Below are positions 33,370 to 41,513 of a stretch of 42,158 nucleotides of DNA, piece after piece. This stretch comes from Streptomyces sp. CB01881 (GTDB lineage: Bacteria > Actinomycetota > Actinomycetes > Streptomycetales > Streptomycetaceae), in the NCBI RefSeq assembly GCF_002953255.1, contig NZ_CP026498.1:7592484-7634641 (forward strand), written 5' to 3'. The notes under the pieces are model-generated. The model saw nothing but the letters and a program-made list of their open reading frames with translations, was not told the origin of the DNA and ran no database searches. Position numbers and translations under genes: made by a program. The number at the start of each line of letters is the position of its first letter. Position 1 is the first letter of the stretch.

Positions 33370-34970
33370 CGTGCGTTCCCGGGTCGGACGCCGAGCTCGG
33401 CGAGCATGGCCTCGCGGAACCGCAGCGTGCCGGCCAGCCGGGTGAAGGTCTCGGCCCAGGCGGTGGCGGGGGCGGTGCCGGCGGCCAGCGCCTCGACGGC
33501 GGCGGCGGTCCCGGGGGCGAGTGCGCGCTCGGTCATCCCGAGCACCCCGCTGTGGCTCCACGGGTACGCGCCGGAGGCGGCGGCCCGGGCGAGGGCGGCG
33601 ACCACGGCGGTGGAGAGCGGCGGCGTCCACGGGGTGGCGCAGGCGCCGAGCAGTTGGAAGGCCTCGCCGAGGCCGTGCACCTCGATGAACGCGGCCGTCC
33701 AGGCGGCGCGTTCGGCGGGGGGCAGGACGGAGAGCAGCTTGGCGGGGGCGCCCGTCGTCCGGGGCGGGCGGGCCCGCCGGTGGTCCGGTGCGGGGGCGGG
33801 GGCCGGGCCGAGGAGCGCCCGGGCCCAGCCGGCGTCCTGCTGGCGGACGGCGGCCCGGGCCCAGGCCTCGCGCAGGTCGTCGGCCCAGCTGCTGTTGGTC
33901 TCATCGATGCTGTCGCCGACCCGCAGGGTGAGGAGCTCGCCCGGTGTCAGGCCGGTGGTCTCGTGCCAGACGGCCAGCGGTGCCGCGGCGATCACCTCGC
34001 CGAACCACCAGGCCCGTTCGCCGCGCCCGGTCGGCGACTTGAGCGGTATGCCGTCGCGCTGCATCGCCGGGTCGCATTCGGCGGGCGGGGTGACCAGCAG
34101 GTGCGTGCCGCGCTCGGAGAGGCGGACGGCGGCCCGGGCGCGTTCGGCCATGCGGCCGGCGAGGGTGGAGCCGGGGAGCGTCGAGAGCAGTTCGGCGGCG
34201 GTGGCGCGGACGTTCTTGCTGCGGTCGCCGAGGGCGGCTTCCAGGAAGGGCTCGTCCGCGAGGGAGAGGCCGTCCTGGAGGGCGTCCAGGAAGAGCAGGC
34301 GGTCCTCGGCGCGCTCGCCGGGCCAGGTGCTCCGGAGCAGGGCGAGGCCGGCGGCGGGCTCGCTGCGGCGGAGCAGCGTGAGGTGGGTGACGCGCTCGGC
34401 GAAGAGGCCCTCGTGCCAGAGGCGGTCGTCGCCGGGCCGGGCCGTGCCGGCGGGCGTTCCGGCGGTGGTGCGCAGGACGAAGCGCCAGTCGGGGTTGCGG
34501 GGGGCGAGCCAGCGGCCGAGCGGGCCGGCCAGGGCGACCGCGTCGGGGCGCAGCTCGCTGCGGGCGCGGGCGGCGTCGAGCAGCGCCGGGACGAGCACGG
34601 CGGGCGGGCGGAAACCGCGGGCCCGGGCGGTGGCGAGCCACTGGGGGAGCAGTTCGGCGAGGCCGGCGAGGGCGGCGGTGCTGGTGCCGCGGGTGCCGAG
34701 GAGGAGGGAGAGGCGGTGGGCGGCGGGGGAGGGGAGCTCGGGGCGGTCGTCCTCGGGAGCGGGGTCGGCGGGGGGCCCGGCGACGGGGGTGGGGAGGGCG
34801 CCGGCCCGGCGGCGGACGGTCTCCAGGGCGGCGAGTTCGAGGAGGGCGGTGGCGGGGTCGGTGCGGTCGACGGCCTGGTGGGCGGGGGACTCGCCGTGGA
34901 GCTGCGGGAGCGCGCGGCGGTCGGTGCCGAGGAGGGCGGTGGTGCGGAGGGACTCCCAGGGGTCGGGCAC
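33351..34970 (-). CDS. DUF5691 protein of the MoxR/VWA/SWIM/DUF5682 cluster
   Basis: 539 residues, helical and HEAT-like in places (residues about 260-300, ALGDRSKNVRATAAELL), with no catalytic motif that I recognise. It starts at GTG (34970), preceded by AGGAG five bases upstream, and reads MPDPWESLRTTALLGTDRR, the conserved opening of DUF5691. It is the second gene of the minus-strand arm, 52 bp after the SWIM gene. HEAT-like repeats suggest a scaffold or adaptor. The function is unknown. Its constant company with SWIM, MoxR, DUF5682 and VWA genes in actinobacteria (from memory) suggests one machine. Confidence 0.85.
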   Translation of the reverse strand: MPDPWESLRTTALLGTDRRALPQLHGESPAHQAVDRTDPATALLELAALETVRRRAGALPTPVAGPPADPAPEDDRPELPSPAAHRLSLLLGTRGTSTAALAGLAELLPQWLATARARGFRPPAVLVPALLDAARARSELRPDAVALAGPLGRWLAPRNPDWRFVLRTTAGTPAGTARPGDDRLWHEGLFAERVTHLTLLRRSEPAAGLALLRSTWPGERAEDRLLFLDALQDGLSLADEPFLEAALGDRSKNVRATAAELLSTLPGSTLAGRMAERARAAVRLSERGTHLLVTPPAECDPAMQRDGIPLKSPTGRGERAWWFGEVIAAAPLAVWHETTGLTPGELLTLRVGDSIDETNSSWADDLREAWARAAVRQQDAGWARALLGPAPAPAPDHRRARPPRTTGAPAKLLSVLPPAERAAWTAAFIEVHGLGEAFQLLGACATPWTPPLSTAVVAALARAAASGAYPWSHSGVLGMTERALAPGTAAAVEALAAGTAPATAWAETFTRLAGTLRFREAMLAELGVRPGNARGPVRG

Positions 34971-35022
34971 GTGGGCTCCTGAGGTTGTGGTGTGGGTGGT
35001 GCGGGCGCTCGGCGGGCGCCGG

Positions 35023-36345
35023 TTACGGGGTGGTGAGGTTGATCGGGCGGTGGTCGGGGCCCCAGGCGGTGACGGGGGTGAAGCCCCGGTGACCGTGCTC
35101 GCCGAAGACGGTGAGGGGGCGGCCGGTGGAGACGGCGGCGAGCCGCCAGAGGGCGGGCTCGGGCGTGGCGGCGCGGTGGACGGGGAGGGTGTGCCGGCCG
35201 TCGGTGAGGTGCCAGCCGTCGGGGGTGAGGACGGGGACGGCGGCGGTGAGGACGGTGGGCCAGGCGTCGAGCCAGGGGTCGTCGGCGACGGCGGTGCCGT
35301 ACGCGGCGACGGCCTCGGCGGCGGTGAGGCCGGGCGGCGGGGTGGCGGGGCCGGGTTCGGGGGCGCCGTAGCGGGTGCCGAGGACGGCGCGCAGCGGGCG
35401 GGCACCGGGGTGGAAGGCGAGGTCGGCTTCGAGGACGTGGCCGGTGGGGAGGGCGAGGTCGGGGGCCTGGCCGGGGCGGCCGAAGGCGAGCAGGAGGGCG
35501 GTGCGGCCGGTCTTGGCGCCGCGCAGCCAGAGGCGGCGGGTGGTGAGGCGGTCGTCCGCGCCGCCGTCCATCGGCGAGGTGCGGCTGCCGAGGACGTGCC
35601 AGCGGTCGCGGACGGTCGGGCCGGCCAGGAGGTCGGCGGTGTCCGTGGTGTAGCCGACCCGGGCGCGGACGGTGGCGGCGAGCGGGGCCGGCAGGTCGTC
35701 GACCCGGGTGGCGGCGGTGGCGAGCAGGTGGAGCATGGCGTATTCCTCCAGGAGGTGCTGCTGGGGGGTGCTGTCGAGTTCGCGGACGCGGGCGGCGAGG
35801 CCGGTCGCCTGGGCGTCGACCATGCGGGCCGCGACCTCCTCCCAGGGGCCGCCGGCGGACCGGTCGGCCAGGCCGTGGCGGATCCGGTCGGTCAGCCGCA
35901 GCCGCAGTTCGGCGGCGCCGGCGGCGACCCGGGCGGCGCGCTTCTCGGCGCGCCGACGGGCGGCGGCCGGGTCGGCGGGGGCCTCGGGCCGGACGGGGCG
36001 CCGCCCGGCCCGTTCCCGCCGTGCCGTCAGCCAGTCGGCCGCCCAGTCGGTGGGCTGGGCGGCCGGGACGGCCCCGGGGGTGCCGCTCCAGAGCAGCAGC
36101 AGCCCGAGGGCGTGCTTGCAGGGGGACTTCCGGCTCGGGCAGGTGCACGTGTAGGCGGGCGTGGCCAGCTCGACCACCGTGCGGTAGGGCGTCCGCCCGC
36201 TGCCGCCGCACTCGCCCCAGAGCGCGCTGCCGTCGGTGCCCGTGGCCGACCAGGGCGCGGGCGAGGAGAGCTTGCCCGCGGCCTTGCGCGAGGCGGCGTC
36301 GGGCGCCAGGGACAGGACGTGTTCGGTGCTCCAGCGTTCCTCCAT
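35023..36345 (-). CDS. SWIM zinc-finger protein
   Basis: 440 residues. A SWIM zinc finger lies at 67-78: C67-x-C69...C76-x-H78 in YTCTCPSRKSPCKHALGLLL. SWIM fingers bind nucleic acid or protein. A basic stretch (about 125-145, AAARRRAEKRAARVAAGAAE) and a helical to beta-rich C-terminal half follow. It resembles E. coli YehQ. It begins the minus-strand arm, divergent from the MoxR gene. The ATG at 36345 lacks a ribosome site; TACCGT on the minus strand (36358-36353) is placed to give a leaderless mRNA. Confidence 0.9.
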   Translation of the reverse strand: MEERWSTEHVLSLAPDAASRKAAGKLSSPAPWSATGTDGSALWGECGGSGRTPYRTVVELATPAYTCTCPSRKSPCKHALGLLLLWSGTPGAVPAAQPTDWAADWLTARRERAGRRPVRPEAPADPAAARRRAEKRAARVAAGAAELRLRLTDRIRHGLADRSAGGPWEEVAARMVDAQATGLAARVRELDSTPQQHLLEEYAMLHLLATAATRVDDLPAPLAATVRARVGYTTDTADLLAGPTVRDRWHVLGSRTSPMDGGADDRLTTRRLWLRGAKTGRTALLLAFGRPGQAPDLALPTGHVLEADLAFHPGARPLRAVLGTRYGAPEPGPATPPPGLTAAEAVAAYGTAVADDPWLDAWPTVLTAAVPVLTPDGWHLTDGRHTLPVHRAATPEPALWRLAAVSTGRPLTVFGEHGHRGFTPVTAWGPDHRPINLTTP

Positions 36346-36521
36346 GCCGACGACGGTAGGTCCGGGGACTGACAGTCCCAGTGGTCGAACTGAGGTCCGG
36401 TCGGGATTGTCAGTGGGCCGGTGCAGGCTTGTTCCCGCAGGCCGGGACGCCGGCCTGGCTCCCCCCGATCACCTCGCCGCCCGCCACGGGTGTGTCTGGC
36501 GGCCGACCCGAAGGAGCCCCT
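36346..36521. promoter_or_regulatory. Shared divergent control region of the SWIM and MoxR arms
   Basis: 176 bp. GGGACTGACAGTCCC (36365-36379) is a 15-bp palindrome. Its half ACTGACAGTCCC recurs inverted with one change as GGGATTGTCAGT (36403-36414). AGGTCCGG precedes each copy (36358 and 36393), so two composite sites are phased 35 bp apart. TTGTCA (36407-36412) could be a -35 for the MoxR arm, but no clear -10 follows. Confidence 0.55.
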
Positions 36522-37604
36522 ATGACCGACGTTCTGCGGCAGCACGCGGAGCACGCCTTCGCGGCGGAGCTGGCCGCGCTGGCCGCGCAGGACGACCGTC
36601 CGCGCCCCGAACGCTGGAAGCTGTCCCCGTGGGCGGTGGCCACCTACCTGCTGGGCGGCGAACTGCCGGACGGAACGGTGGTCACGCCCAAGTACGTCGG
36701 GCCGCGCCGGGTGGTCGAGGTCGCCGTGACGACGCTGGCGACGGACCGCGCGCTGCTGCTGCTCGGCGTGCCGGGGACGGCGAAGACGTGGGTGTCGGAG
36801 CATCTCGCGGCCGCGGTCAGCGGCGATTCGACGTTGCTGGTGCAGGGCACGGCCGGCACGCCGGAGGAGGCCGTCCGGTACGGGTGGAACTACGCGCAGC
36901 TGCTGACCAACGGGCCGAGCCGGGAGGCGCTGGTGCCGTCGCCGCTGATGCGGGCGATGGCGGACGGGAAGATCGCCCGGGTCGAGGAGCTGACCCGCAT
37001 TCCGGCCGACGTGCAGGACGCCCTGATCACCATCCTGTCGGAGAAGACGCTGCCGGTGCCGGAGCTGGGCGGCGAGACGCAGGCGGTGCGGGGCTTCAAC
37101 CTGATCGCCACCGCCAACGACCGGGACCGCGGCGTGAACGAGCTGTCGAGCGCCCTGCGCCGGCGGTTCAACACCGTGGTGCTGCCACTGCCCGGCTCGC
37201 TGGAGGAGGAGGTGGAGATCGTCACCCGGCGGGTCGGCCAGCTCGGCCGCTCGCTGGAGCTGCCCGAACTGCCCGGCGGCGCCGAGGAGATCCGGCGGGT
37301 GGTCACCGTCTTCCGCGAGCTCCGGGCGGGGGTCACGGTGGACGGCCGGACGAAGGTGAAGTCGCCGAGCGGCACCCTGTCGACGGCCGAGGCGATCTCG
37401 GTGGTGACCAACGGCATGGCGCTGGCCGCGCACTTCGGGGACGGCGTGCTGCGGGCCGGTGACGTCGCCGCCGGTGTGATCGGGGCCGTCGTGCGCGATC
37501 CGGCGGCCGACCAGGTGGTGTGGCGCGAGTACGTCGAGGGCGTGCTGCGGGAGCGTGACGGCTGGAAGGACTTCTACCGCGCCGCCCGAGAGAACGCCCG
37601 CTGA
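36522..37604 (+). CDS. MoxR-family AAA+ ATPase (YehL-like)
   Basis: 360 residues. Walker A is GVPGTAKT (82-89, K88). The Walker B position reads IARVEELTRIP, so E155-E156 replaces the usual Asp-Glu. Sensor 1 is LIATANDRDRGVNEL, followed by the arginine finger region SSALRRRFN. MoxR ATPases are hexameric remodellers that act with VWA-domain adaptors to mature or activate target complexes. The sequence resembles E. coli YehL. It heads the plus-strand operon with DUF5682 (37-bp gap) and VWA (24-bp gap) genes. The ATG at 36522 follows AAGGAG (36511-36516). Confidence 0.93.
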   Translation: MTDVLRQHAEHAFAAELAALAAQDDRPRPERWKLSPWAVATYLLGGELPDGTVVTPKYVGPRRVVEVAVTTLATDRALLLLGVPGTAKTWVSEHLAAAVSGDSTLLVQGTAGTPEEAVRYGWNYAQLLTNGPSREALVPSPLMRAMADGKIARVEELTRIPADVQDALITILSEKTLPVPELGGETQAVRGFNLIATANDRDRGVNELSSALRRRFNTVVLPLPGSLEEEVEIVTRRVGQLGRSLELPELPGGAEEIRRVVTVFRELRAGVTVDGRTKVKSPSGTLSTAEAISVVTNGMALAAHFGDGVLRAGDVAAGVIGAVVRDPAADQVVWREYVEGVLRERDGWKDFYRAARENAR

Positions 37605-37641
37605 TCGCATCGCAGTTCGAGGCTGGAGGAGGGAGGGCGCG

Positions 37642-39978
37642 ATGAGTGAGCGGAACAGCGCAGAGGTGACGCTGCTGGGGGTGCGGCACCACGGGCCCGG
37701 TTCGGCCCGTGCGGTGGCGGCCGCGCTGGAGCGACTGGAGCCGGACGTGGTGCTGGTCGAGGGCCCGCCGGAGGCCGATCCGATCATCGGGCTGGCGGCC
37801 GAGAAGACGATGGTGCCGCCGGTCGCCCTGCTCGCCCACGCCGTGGACGACCCGGCCCGCGCCGCGTTCTGGCCGTACGCGGAGTTCTCCCCGGAGTGGG
37901 TGGCGATCCGGTACGGCGTCGACGCCGGACTGCCGGTGCACTTCATCGACCTCCCGGCGGCGTACGGCCTCGCGGAGGACACCGGCGCCGGGGAGGGGAC
38001 CGGCGGCGCGGGCGCGCAGGAGCGGCCGGGGGACCCGATCGGGCTGCTCGCCGAGGCCGCCGGCCACGACGACCCGGAGCGCTGGTGGGAGGACGTGGTC
38101 GAGCACCGCTCGCCCGGCGCCGACCCGCTGGCCCCGTTCGCCGCGGTGGCCGAGGCGATGACGGCGCTGCGCGAGGCCGGGCCGGCCGGCAGCGCCGCCC
38201 GGCGGGACGACCTGCGCGAGGCGTACATGCGCCGGCAGATCAGGGCCGCCAAGCGGGCCGGGCACCGGCGGATCGCCGTGGTCTGCGGCGCCTTCCACGT
38301 GCCCGCGCTGGCCGCCATGCCGACCGTCGCCCACGACCGGGCACTGCTGGCCGGCCTGCCGAGGAAGGTGAGGACCGACATCACCTGGGTGCCCTGGACG
38401 CACCGCCGGCTCGCGCAGTCCAGCGGCTACGGCGCCGGGATCGTCTCGCCGGGCTGGTACCGCCACCTGTTCGCGGAACCGGGCGACCCGCTGCCCTCCT
38501 GGCTGACCAGGGCCGCCGAGCTGCTCCGGGCCGAGGACCACCCGGTCTCCTCCGCCCACGTCATCGAGGCCGTCCGGCTGGCCCGGACGCTCGCCGTGGT
38601 CCGCGGCCGCCCGCTGGCCGGCCTGGCCGAGACGCTGGACGCCGTCCGCGCGGTGATGTGCGACGGCTCGGACGTCGCCCTCGCCCTGGTGCAGGACCGG
38701 CTGGTGATCGGCGACGCGCTCGGCGAGGTCCCGGACGGCGCCCCGGCGGTGCCCCTCCAGCGGGACCTCGCCAGGCTCCAGCGCTCGCTGCGGCTCAAGC
38801 CCGGGCCGGAGCCGCGCGAGCTCGACCTGGACCTGCGCGAGGAGACCGGCGCGGCCCGCTCCCGGCTGCTGCACCGGCTGCGGCTGCTCGGCATCGACTG
38901 GGGTGTGCCCGGCCGGTCCGCGGTGAGCTCGACGGGCACGTTCCGCGAGAGCTGGCGGCTCTGCTGGCAGCCCGAGTTCGCCGTCCGGGTCGCCGAGGCC
39001 GCCCAGTGGGGCACCACGGTCGAGGACGCGGCGGCCGGCAAGGCCGTCGCCACGGCCCGGGCGGCGACGGAACTCGCCGAGCTGACCGGCCTGGTGGAGA
39101 CGTGCCTGCTCGCCGGGCTCGGCGGCGCCCTGCCGGCGGTGATGCGGGTGCTCGCCGACCGCGCCGCGCTGGACACCGACGTCGCCCACCTCGCCGGCGC
39201 GCTGCCCGCGCTGGTCCGCGCACTGCGCTACGGCGACGTCCGCGGCACCGACGACGGTGCGCTCGCCGGGGTCGCGGCCGGCCTCGCCGACCGGATCTGC
39301 GCCGGCCTGCCGCCCGCCTGTACCGGCTTGGACGCCACCCGCGCGGCGGCGATGCGCGGCCACCTCGACGAGGTGCACCGCTCGATCGGCCTGCTGGCAC
39401 CGGACGGCGACCTCGCCGAGCGGTGGGCCGCCACCCTGCGGGCGGTCGCCCGCCGCGAACCGGCCGGCGGCCCCGCCACCGGCGCCCCCGGCCTGCTGCG
39501 CGGCCGCGCCGTCCGGCTGCTGCTGGACGACGGACGGCTCGACCCCGAGGAGGCCGGCCGCCGGATGGGCCTGGTCCTCTCGGCCGCCAACGCCCCGGCC
39601 GACGCGGCCGGCTGGATCGAGGGCTTCCTCGCGGGCGGCGGCGCCCTGCTGCTGCACGACCCGCGCCTGCTGGGCCTGCTCGACGCCTGGTTGACGGCGG
39701 TGCCGGCCGAGGCCTTCACCGACGTGCTGCCGCTGCTGCGCCGCACCTTCTCCGCCCTGGAGGCGGGCGTCCGGACCACCGTCGGCAGCCGGGTCGCGGC
39801 CGGCCCGTTCGGCGCCGAGCCGACGGCGGACGACGACACCGGTCCCGGGCTCGACCGGGCCCGGGCCGACGCCGCCCTGCCGGTGGTCGCCACACTGCTC
39901 GGCCTGCCCGGCTGCCCGGCCCACCCCGGCGGCGGCCCGGCGCGCATCCCGCGCCAGGCCGCCGGCCGCGACACCTGA
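37642..39978 (+). CDS. DUF5682 protein with TraB/TIKI-like N-terminal motifs (YehM-like)
   Basis: 778 residues. The N-terminal ~240 residues carry GVRHHGPGS (13-21), VVLVEGPPEAD (36-46), YMRRQI with M196, and VVCGAFHVPAL (213-223, H219). This order (GxxH, a Glu-containing strand, R/M helix, VxGAxH) recalls the TraB/TIKI/EreA-type putative metallohydrolase fold. The C-terminal ~530 residues are mainly helical and unassigned. There is no signal peptide or membrane helix, so it is cytoplasmic. It sits between the MoxR and VWA genes, as yehM does between yehL and yehP in E. coli. The ATG at 37642 has a GGAGGAGGGAGGG run upstream. A hydrolase role is inference. Confidence 0.85.
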   Translation: MSERNSAEVTLLGVRHHGPGSARAVAAALERLEPDVVLVEGPPEADPIIGLAAEKTMVPPVALLAHAVDDPARAAFWPYAEFSPEWVAIRYGVDAGLPVHFIDLPAAYGLAEDTGAGEGTGGAGAQERPGDPIGLLAEAAGHDDPERWWEDVVEHRSPGADPLAPFAAVAEAMTALREAGPAGSAARRDDLREAYMRRQIRAAKRAGHRRIAVVCGAFHVPALAAMPTVAHDRALLAGLPRKVRTDITWVPWTHRRLAQSSGYGAGIVSPGWYRHLFAEPGDPLPSWLTRAAELLRAEDHPVSSAHVIEAVRLARTLAVVRGRPLAGLAETLDAVRAVMCDGSDVALALVQDRLVIGDALGEVPDGAPAVPLQRDLARLQRSLRLKPGPEPRELDLDLREETGAARSRLLHRLRLLGIDWGVPGRSAVSSTGTFRESWRLCWQPEFAVRVAEAAQWGTTVEDAAAGKAVATARAATELAELTGLVETCLLAGLGGALPAVMRVLADRAALDTDVAHLAGALPALVRALRYGDVRGTDDGALAGVAAGLADRICAGLPPACTGLDATRAAAMRGHLDEVHRSIGLLAPDGDLAERWAATLRAVARREPAGGPATGAPGLLRGRAVRLLLDDGRLDPEEAGRRMGLVLSAANAPADAAGWIEGFLAGGGALLLHDPRLLGLLDAWLTAVPAEAFTDVLPLLRRTFSALEAGVRTTVGSRVAAGPFGAEPTADDDTGPGLDRARADAALPVVATLLGLPGCPAHPGGGPARIPRQAAGRDT

Positions 39979-40002
39979 CCGCAGACCACAGAAGGAGCAC
40001 CG

Positions 40003-41175
40003 ATGGCAGTGACCACCCCCCTCGCCGCCGAGGAGCGGCTGCGCCGCTGGCGGCTGGTGCTCGGCGGCGAGGCGGACGGTACGGGCTGCACCCTGCGCGG
40101 CCGGGACGCCGCGATGGACGGGGCGCTCGGCGCGCTGTACCGCGGGGCGCCCGAGGAGGGCCGGGCGGGCCGGGCGGGCCGCCGCGGTGCGGGCCTGGGC
40201 GCCTCGGCGCCGCAGGTGGCGCGCTGGCTGGGCGACATCCGCGCGTACTTCCCGTCCACCGTCGTCCAGCTGATGCAGCAGGACGCCATCACCCGGCTCG
40301 GCCTGGACCGGCTGCTGCTGGAGCCGGAGATGCTGGAGGCCGTCGAGCCCGACGTCCACCTGGTCGCCACCCTGCTCTCGCTCAAGCACGCGCTGCCCGA
40401 GACGACCCGGGAGACGGCCCGCGCGGTGGTCGCCAGGGTGGTCGCCGAGCTGGAGCGCCGGCTCGCCGGCCGCACCCGCGCCACCCTGGGCGGCGCGCTG
40501 GACCGCAGCGCCAGGGTGAACCGCCCGCGCCACCGCGACATCGACTGGGACCGCACCATCCGGGCCAACCTGAAGAACCACCTGCCCGAGCACGGCACGG
40601 TCGTCCCCGAGCGGCTGGTCGGCCACGCCCGGGCCCGGCGCGCGGTGAGGAAGGACGTCATCCTCTGCGTCGACCAGTCCGGCTCGATGGCCCCGTCCGT
40701 CGTGCACGCGGCCGTCTTCGGCGCGGTGCTCGCCTCGATGAGGTCGCTGGAAACCCGGCTGGTCGTCTTCGACACCGCGGTGGCCGACCTCACCGAGCAG
40801 CTCACCGACCCGGTGGACGTCCTGTTCGCCACGCAGCTCGGCGGCGGCACCGACATCAACCGGGCGCTCGCCTACTGCCAGTCGAGGATCACCCGCCCGT
40901 CGGAGACGGTCGTGGTGCTGATCAGCGACCTCTACGAGGGCGGCGTCCGGGACGGGATGCTCAAGCGGGTGGCGGCGATGAAGGCGGCCGGCGTCCAGTT
41001 CATCGCGCTGCTCGCGCTCTCCGACGAAGGCGCCCCCGCGTACGACCACGCGCACGCGGCGGCGCTGGCCGCGCTCGGAGTCCCCGCGTTCGCCTGCACA
41101 CCCGACGCCTTCCCGGAGATCATGGCGGCGGCGATCGAGCGGCGGCCGATCCCGGTGCCGGAGCGGGAAGCCTGA
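40003..41175 (+). CDS. VWA-domain protein, MoxR partner (YehP-like)
   Basis: 390 residues. The N-terminal half (about 1-200) is helical (ITRLGLDRLLLEPEMLEAVE, RHRDIDWDRTIRANLKNHL). The C-terminal von Willebrand A domain (about 215-385) has a complete metal-ion site: D224-Q-S226-G-S228, T283 in GGGTDINRAL and D309 in LISDLYEGG. VWA proteins encoded beside MoxR ATPases couple the ATPase to its substrate. The protein has no secretion signal and is cytoplasmic. The ATG at 40003 follows GAAGGAG (39991-39997). It ends the plus-strand arm and is followed by a terminator. Confidence 0.92.
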   Translation: MAVTTPLAAEERLRRWRLVLGGEADGTGCTLRGRDAAMDGALGALYRGAPEEGRAGRAGRRGAGLGASAPQVARWLGDIRAYFPSTVVQLMQQDAITRLGLDRLLLEPEMLEAVEPDVHLVATLLSLKHALPETTRETARAVVARVVAELERRLAGRTRATLGGALDRSARVNRPRHRDIDWDRTIRANLKNHLPEHGTVVPERLVGHARARRAVRKDVILCVDQSGSMAPSVVHAAVFGAVLASMRSLETRLVVFDTAVADLTEQLTDPVDVLFATQLGGGTDINRALAYCQSRITRPSETVVVLISDLYEGGVRDGMLKRVAAMKAAGVQFIALLALSDEGAPAYDHAHAAALAALGVPAFACTPDAFPEIMAAAIERRPIPVPEREA

Positions 41176-41182
41176 TCACCCG

Positions 41183-41218
41183 GGGTGCGGATTCACCCGG
41201 ACGAGCGAACCCGCACCC
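41183..41218 (+). terminator. Terminator after the VWA gene
   Basis: GGGTGCGGATTC (41183-41194) pairs with GAACCCGCACCC (41207-41218), 12 bp with one A-C mismatch and a 12-nt loop, seven bases after the stop. Confidence 0.65.
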
Positions 41219-41513
41219 GCCCGGACCTCCCGATCCGCCCGCCCGCTGAGCAGGGCGCGCGACACGCGGAGGCAGGCTCGCTGTGACGGTTCTCACCCAA
41301 GACGGGCCGGTCCCGGGCGAAACACTCCCGTCGTCCGGGGATAACCTGCCAGACGGACGTGACGCGCGTGTTGATTGACGTGTGCGCCCGTGGCTGTGTG
41401 GGCCGCAAGGCCGTACTTCTGCGTACCCGCACCGCCCCGACGACCCGCAGCGAAGATCCTGCCGTGGCACGCTCGTAGAGACACAATCCGCGACCACGAA
41501 CAAGGACAAACAC
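41219..41513. other. Region upstream of sucC
   Basis: No gene is seen. It contains GACGTG direct repeats around 41356 and 41377 and TTGACG (41375-41380). TAGAGA (41476-41481) and CACAAT (41482-41487) could be -10 elements of sucC. A ribosome site AAGGA (41502-41506) precedes the GTG start. Confidence 0.5.

Noticed and set aside
33406..36372. A 988-codon open frame on the plus strand across DUF5691 and SWIM
   Set aside because: Gly/Val/Glu-rich shadow; the minus strand carries the SWIM Cys/His motif and good starts.
37333..41055. A 1240-codon open frame antisense to DUF5682 and VWA
   Set aside because: Low-complexity Gly/Arg/Ala translation with no domain, produced by the high third-position GC of the genes on the plus strand.
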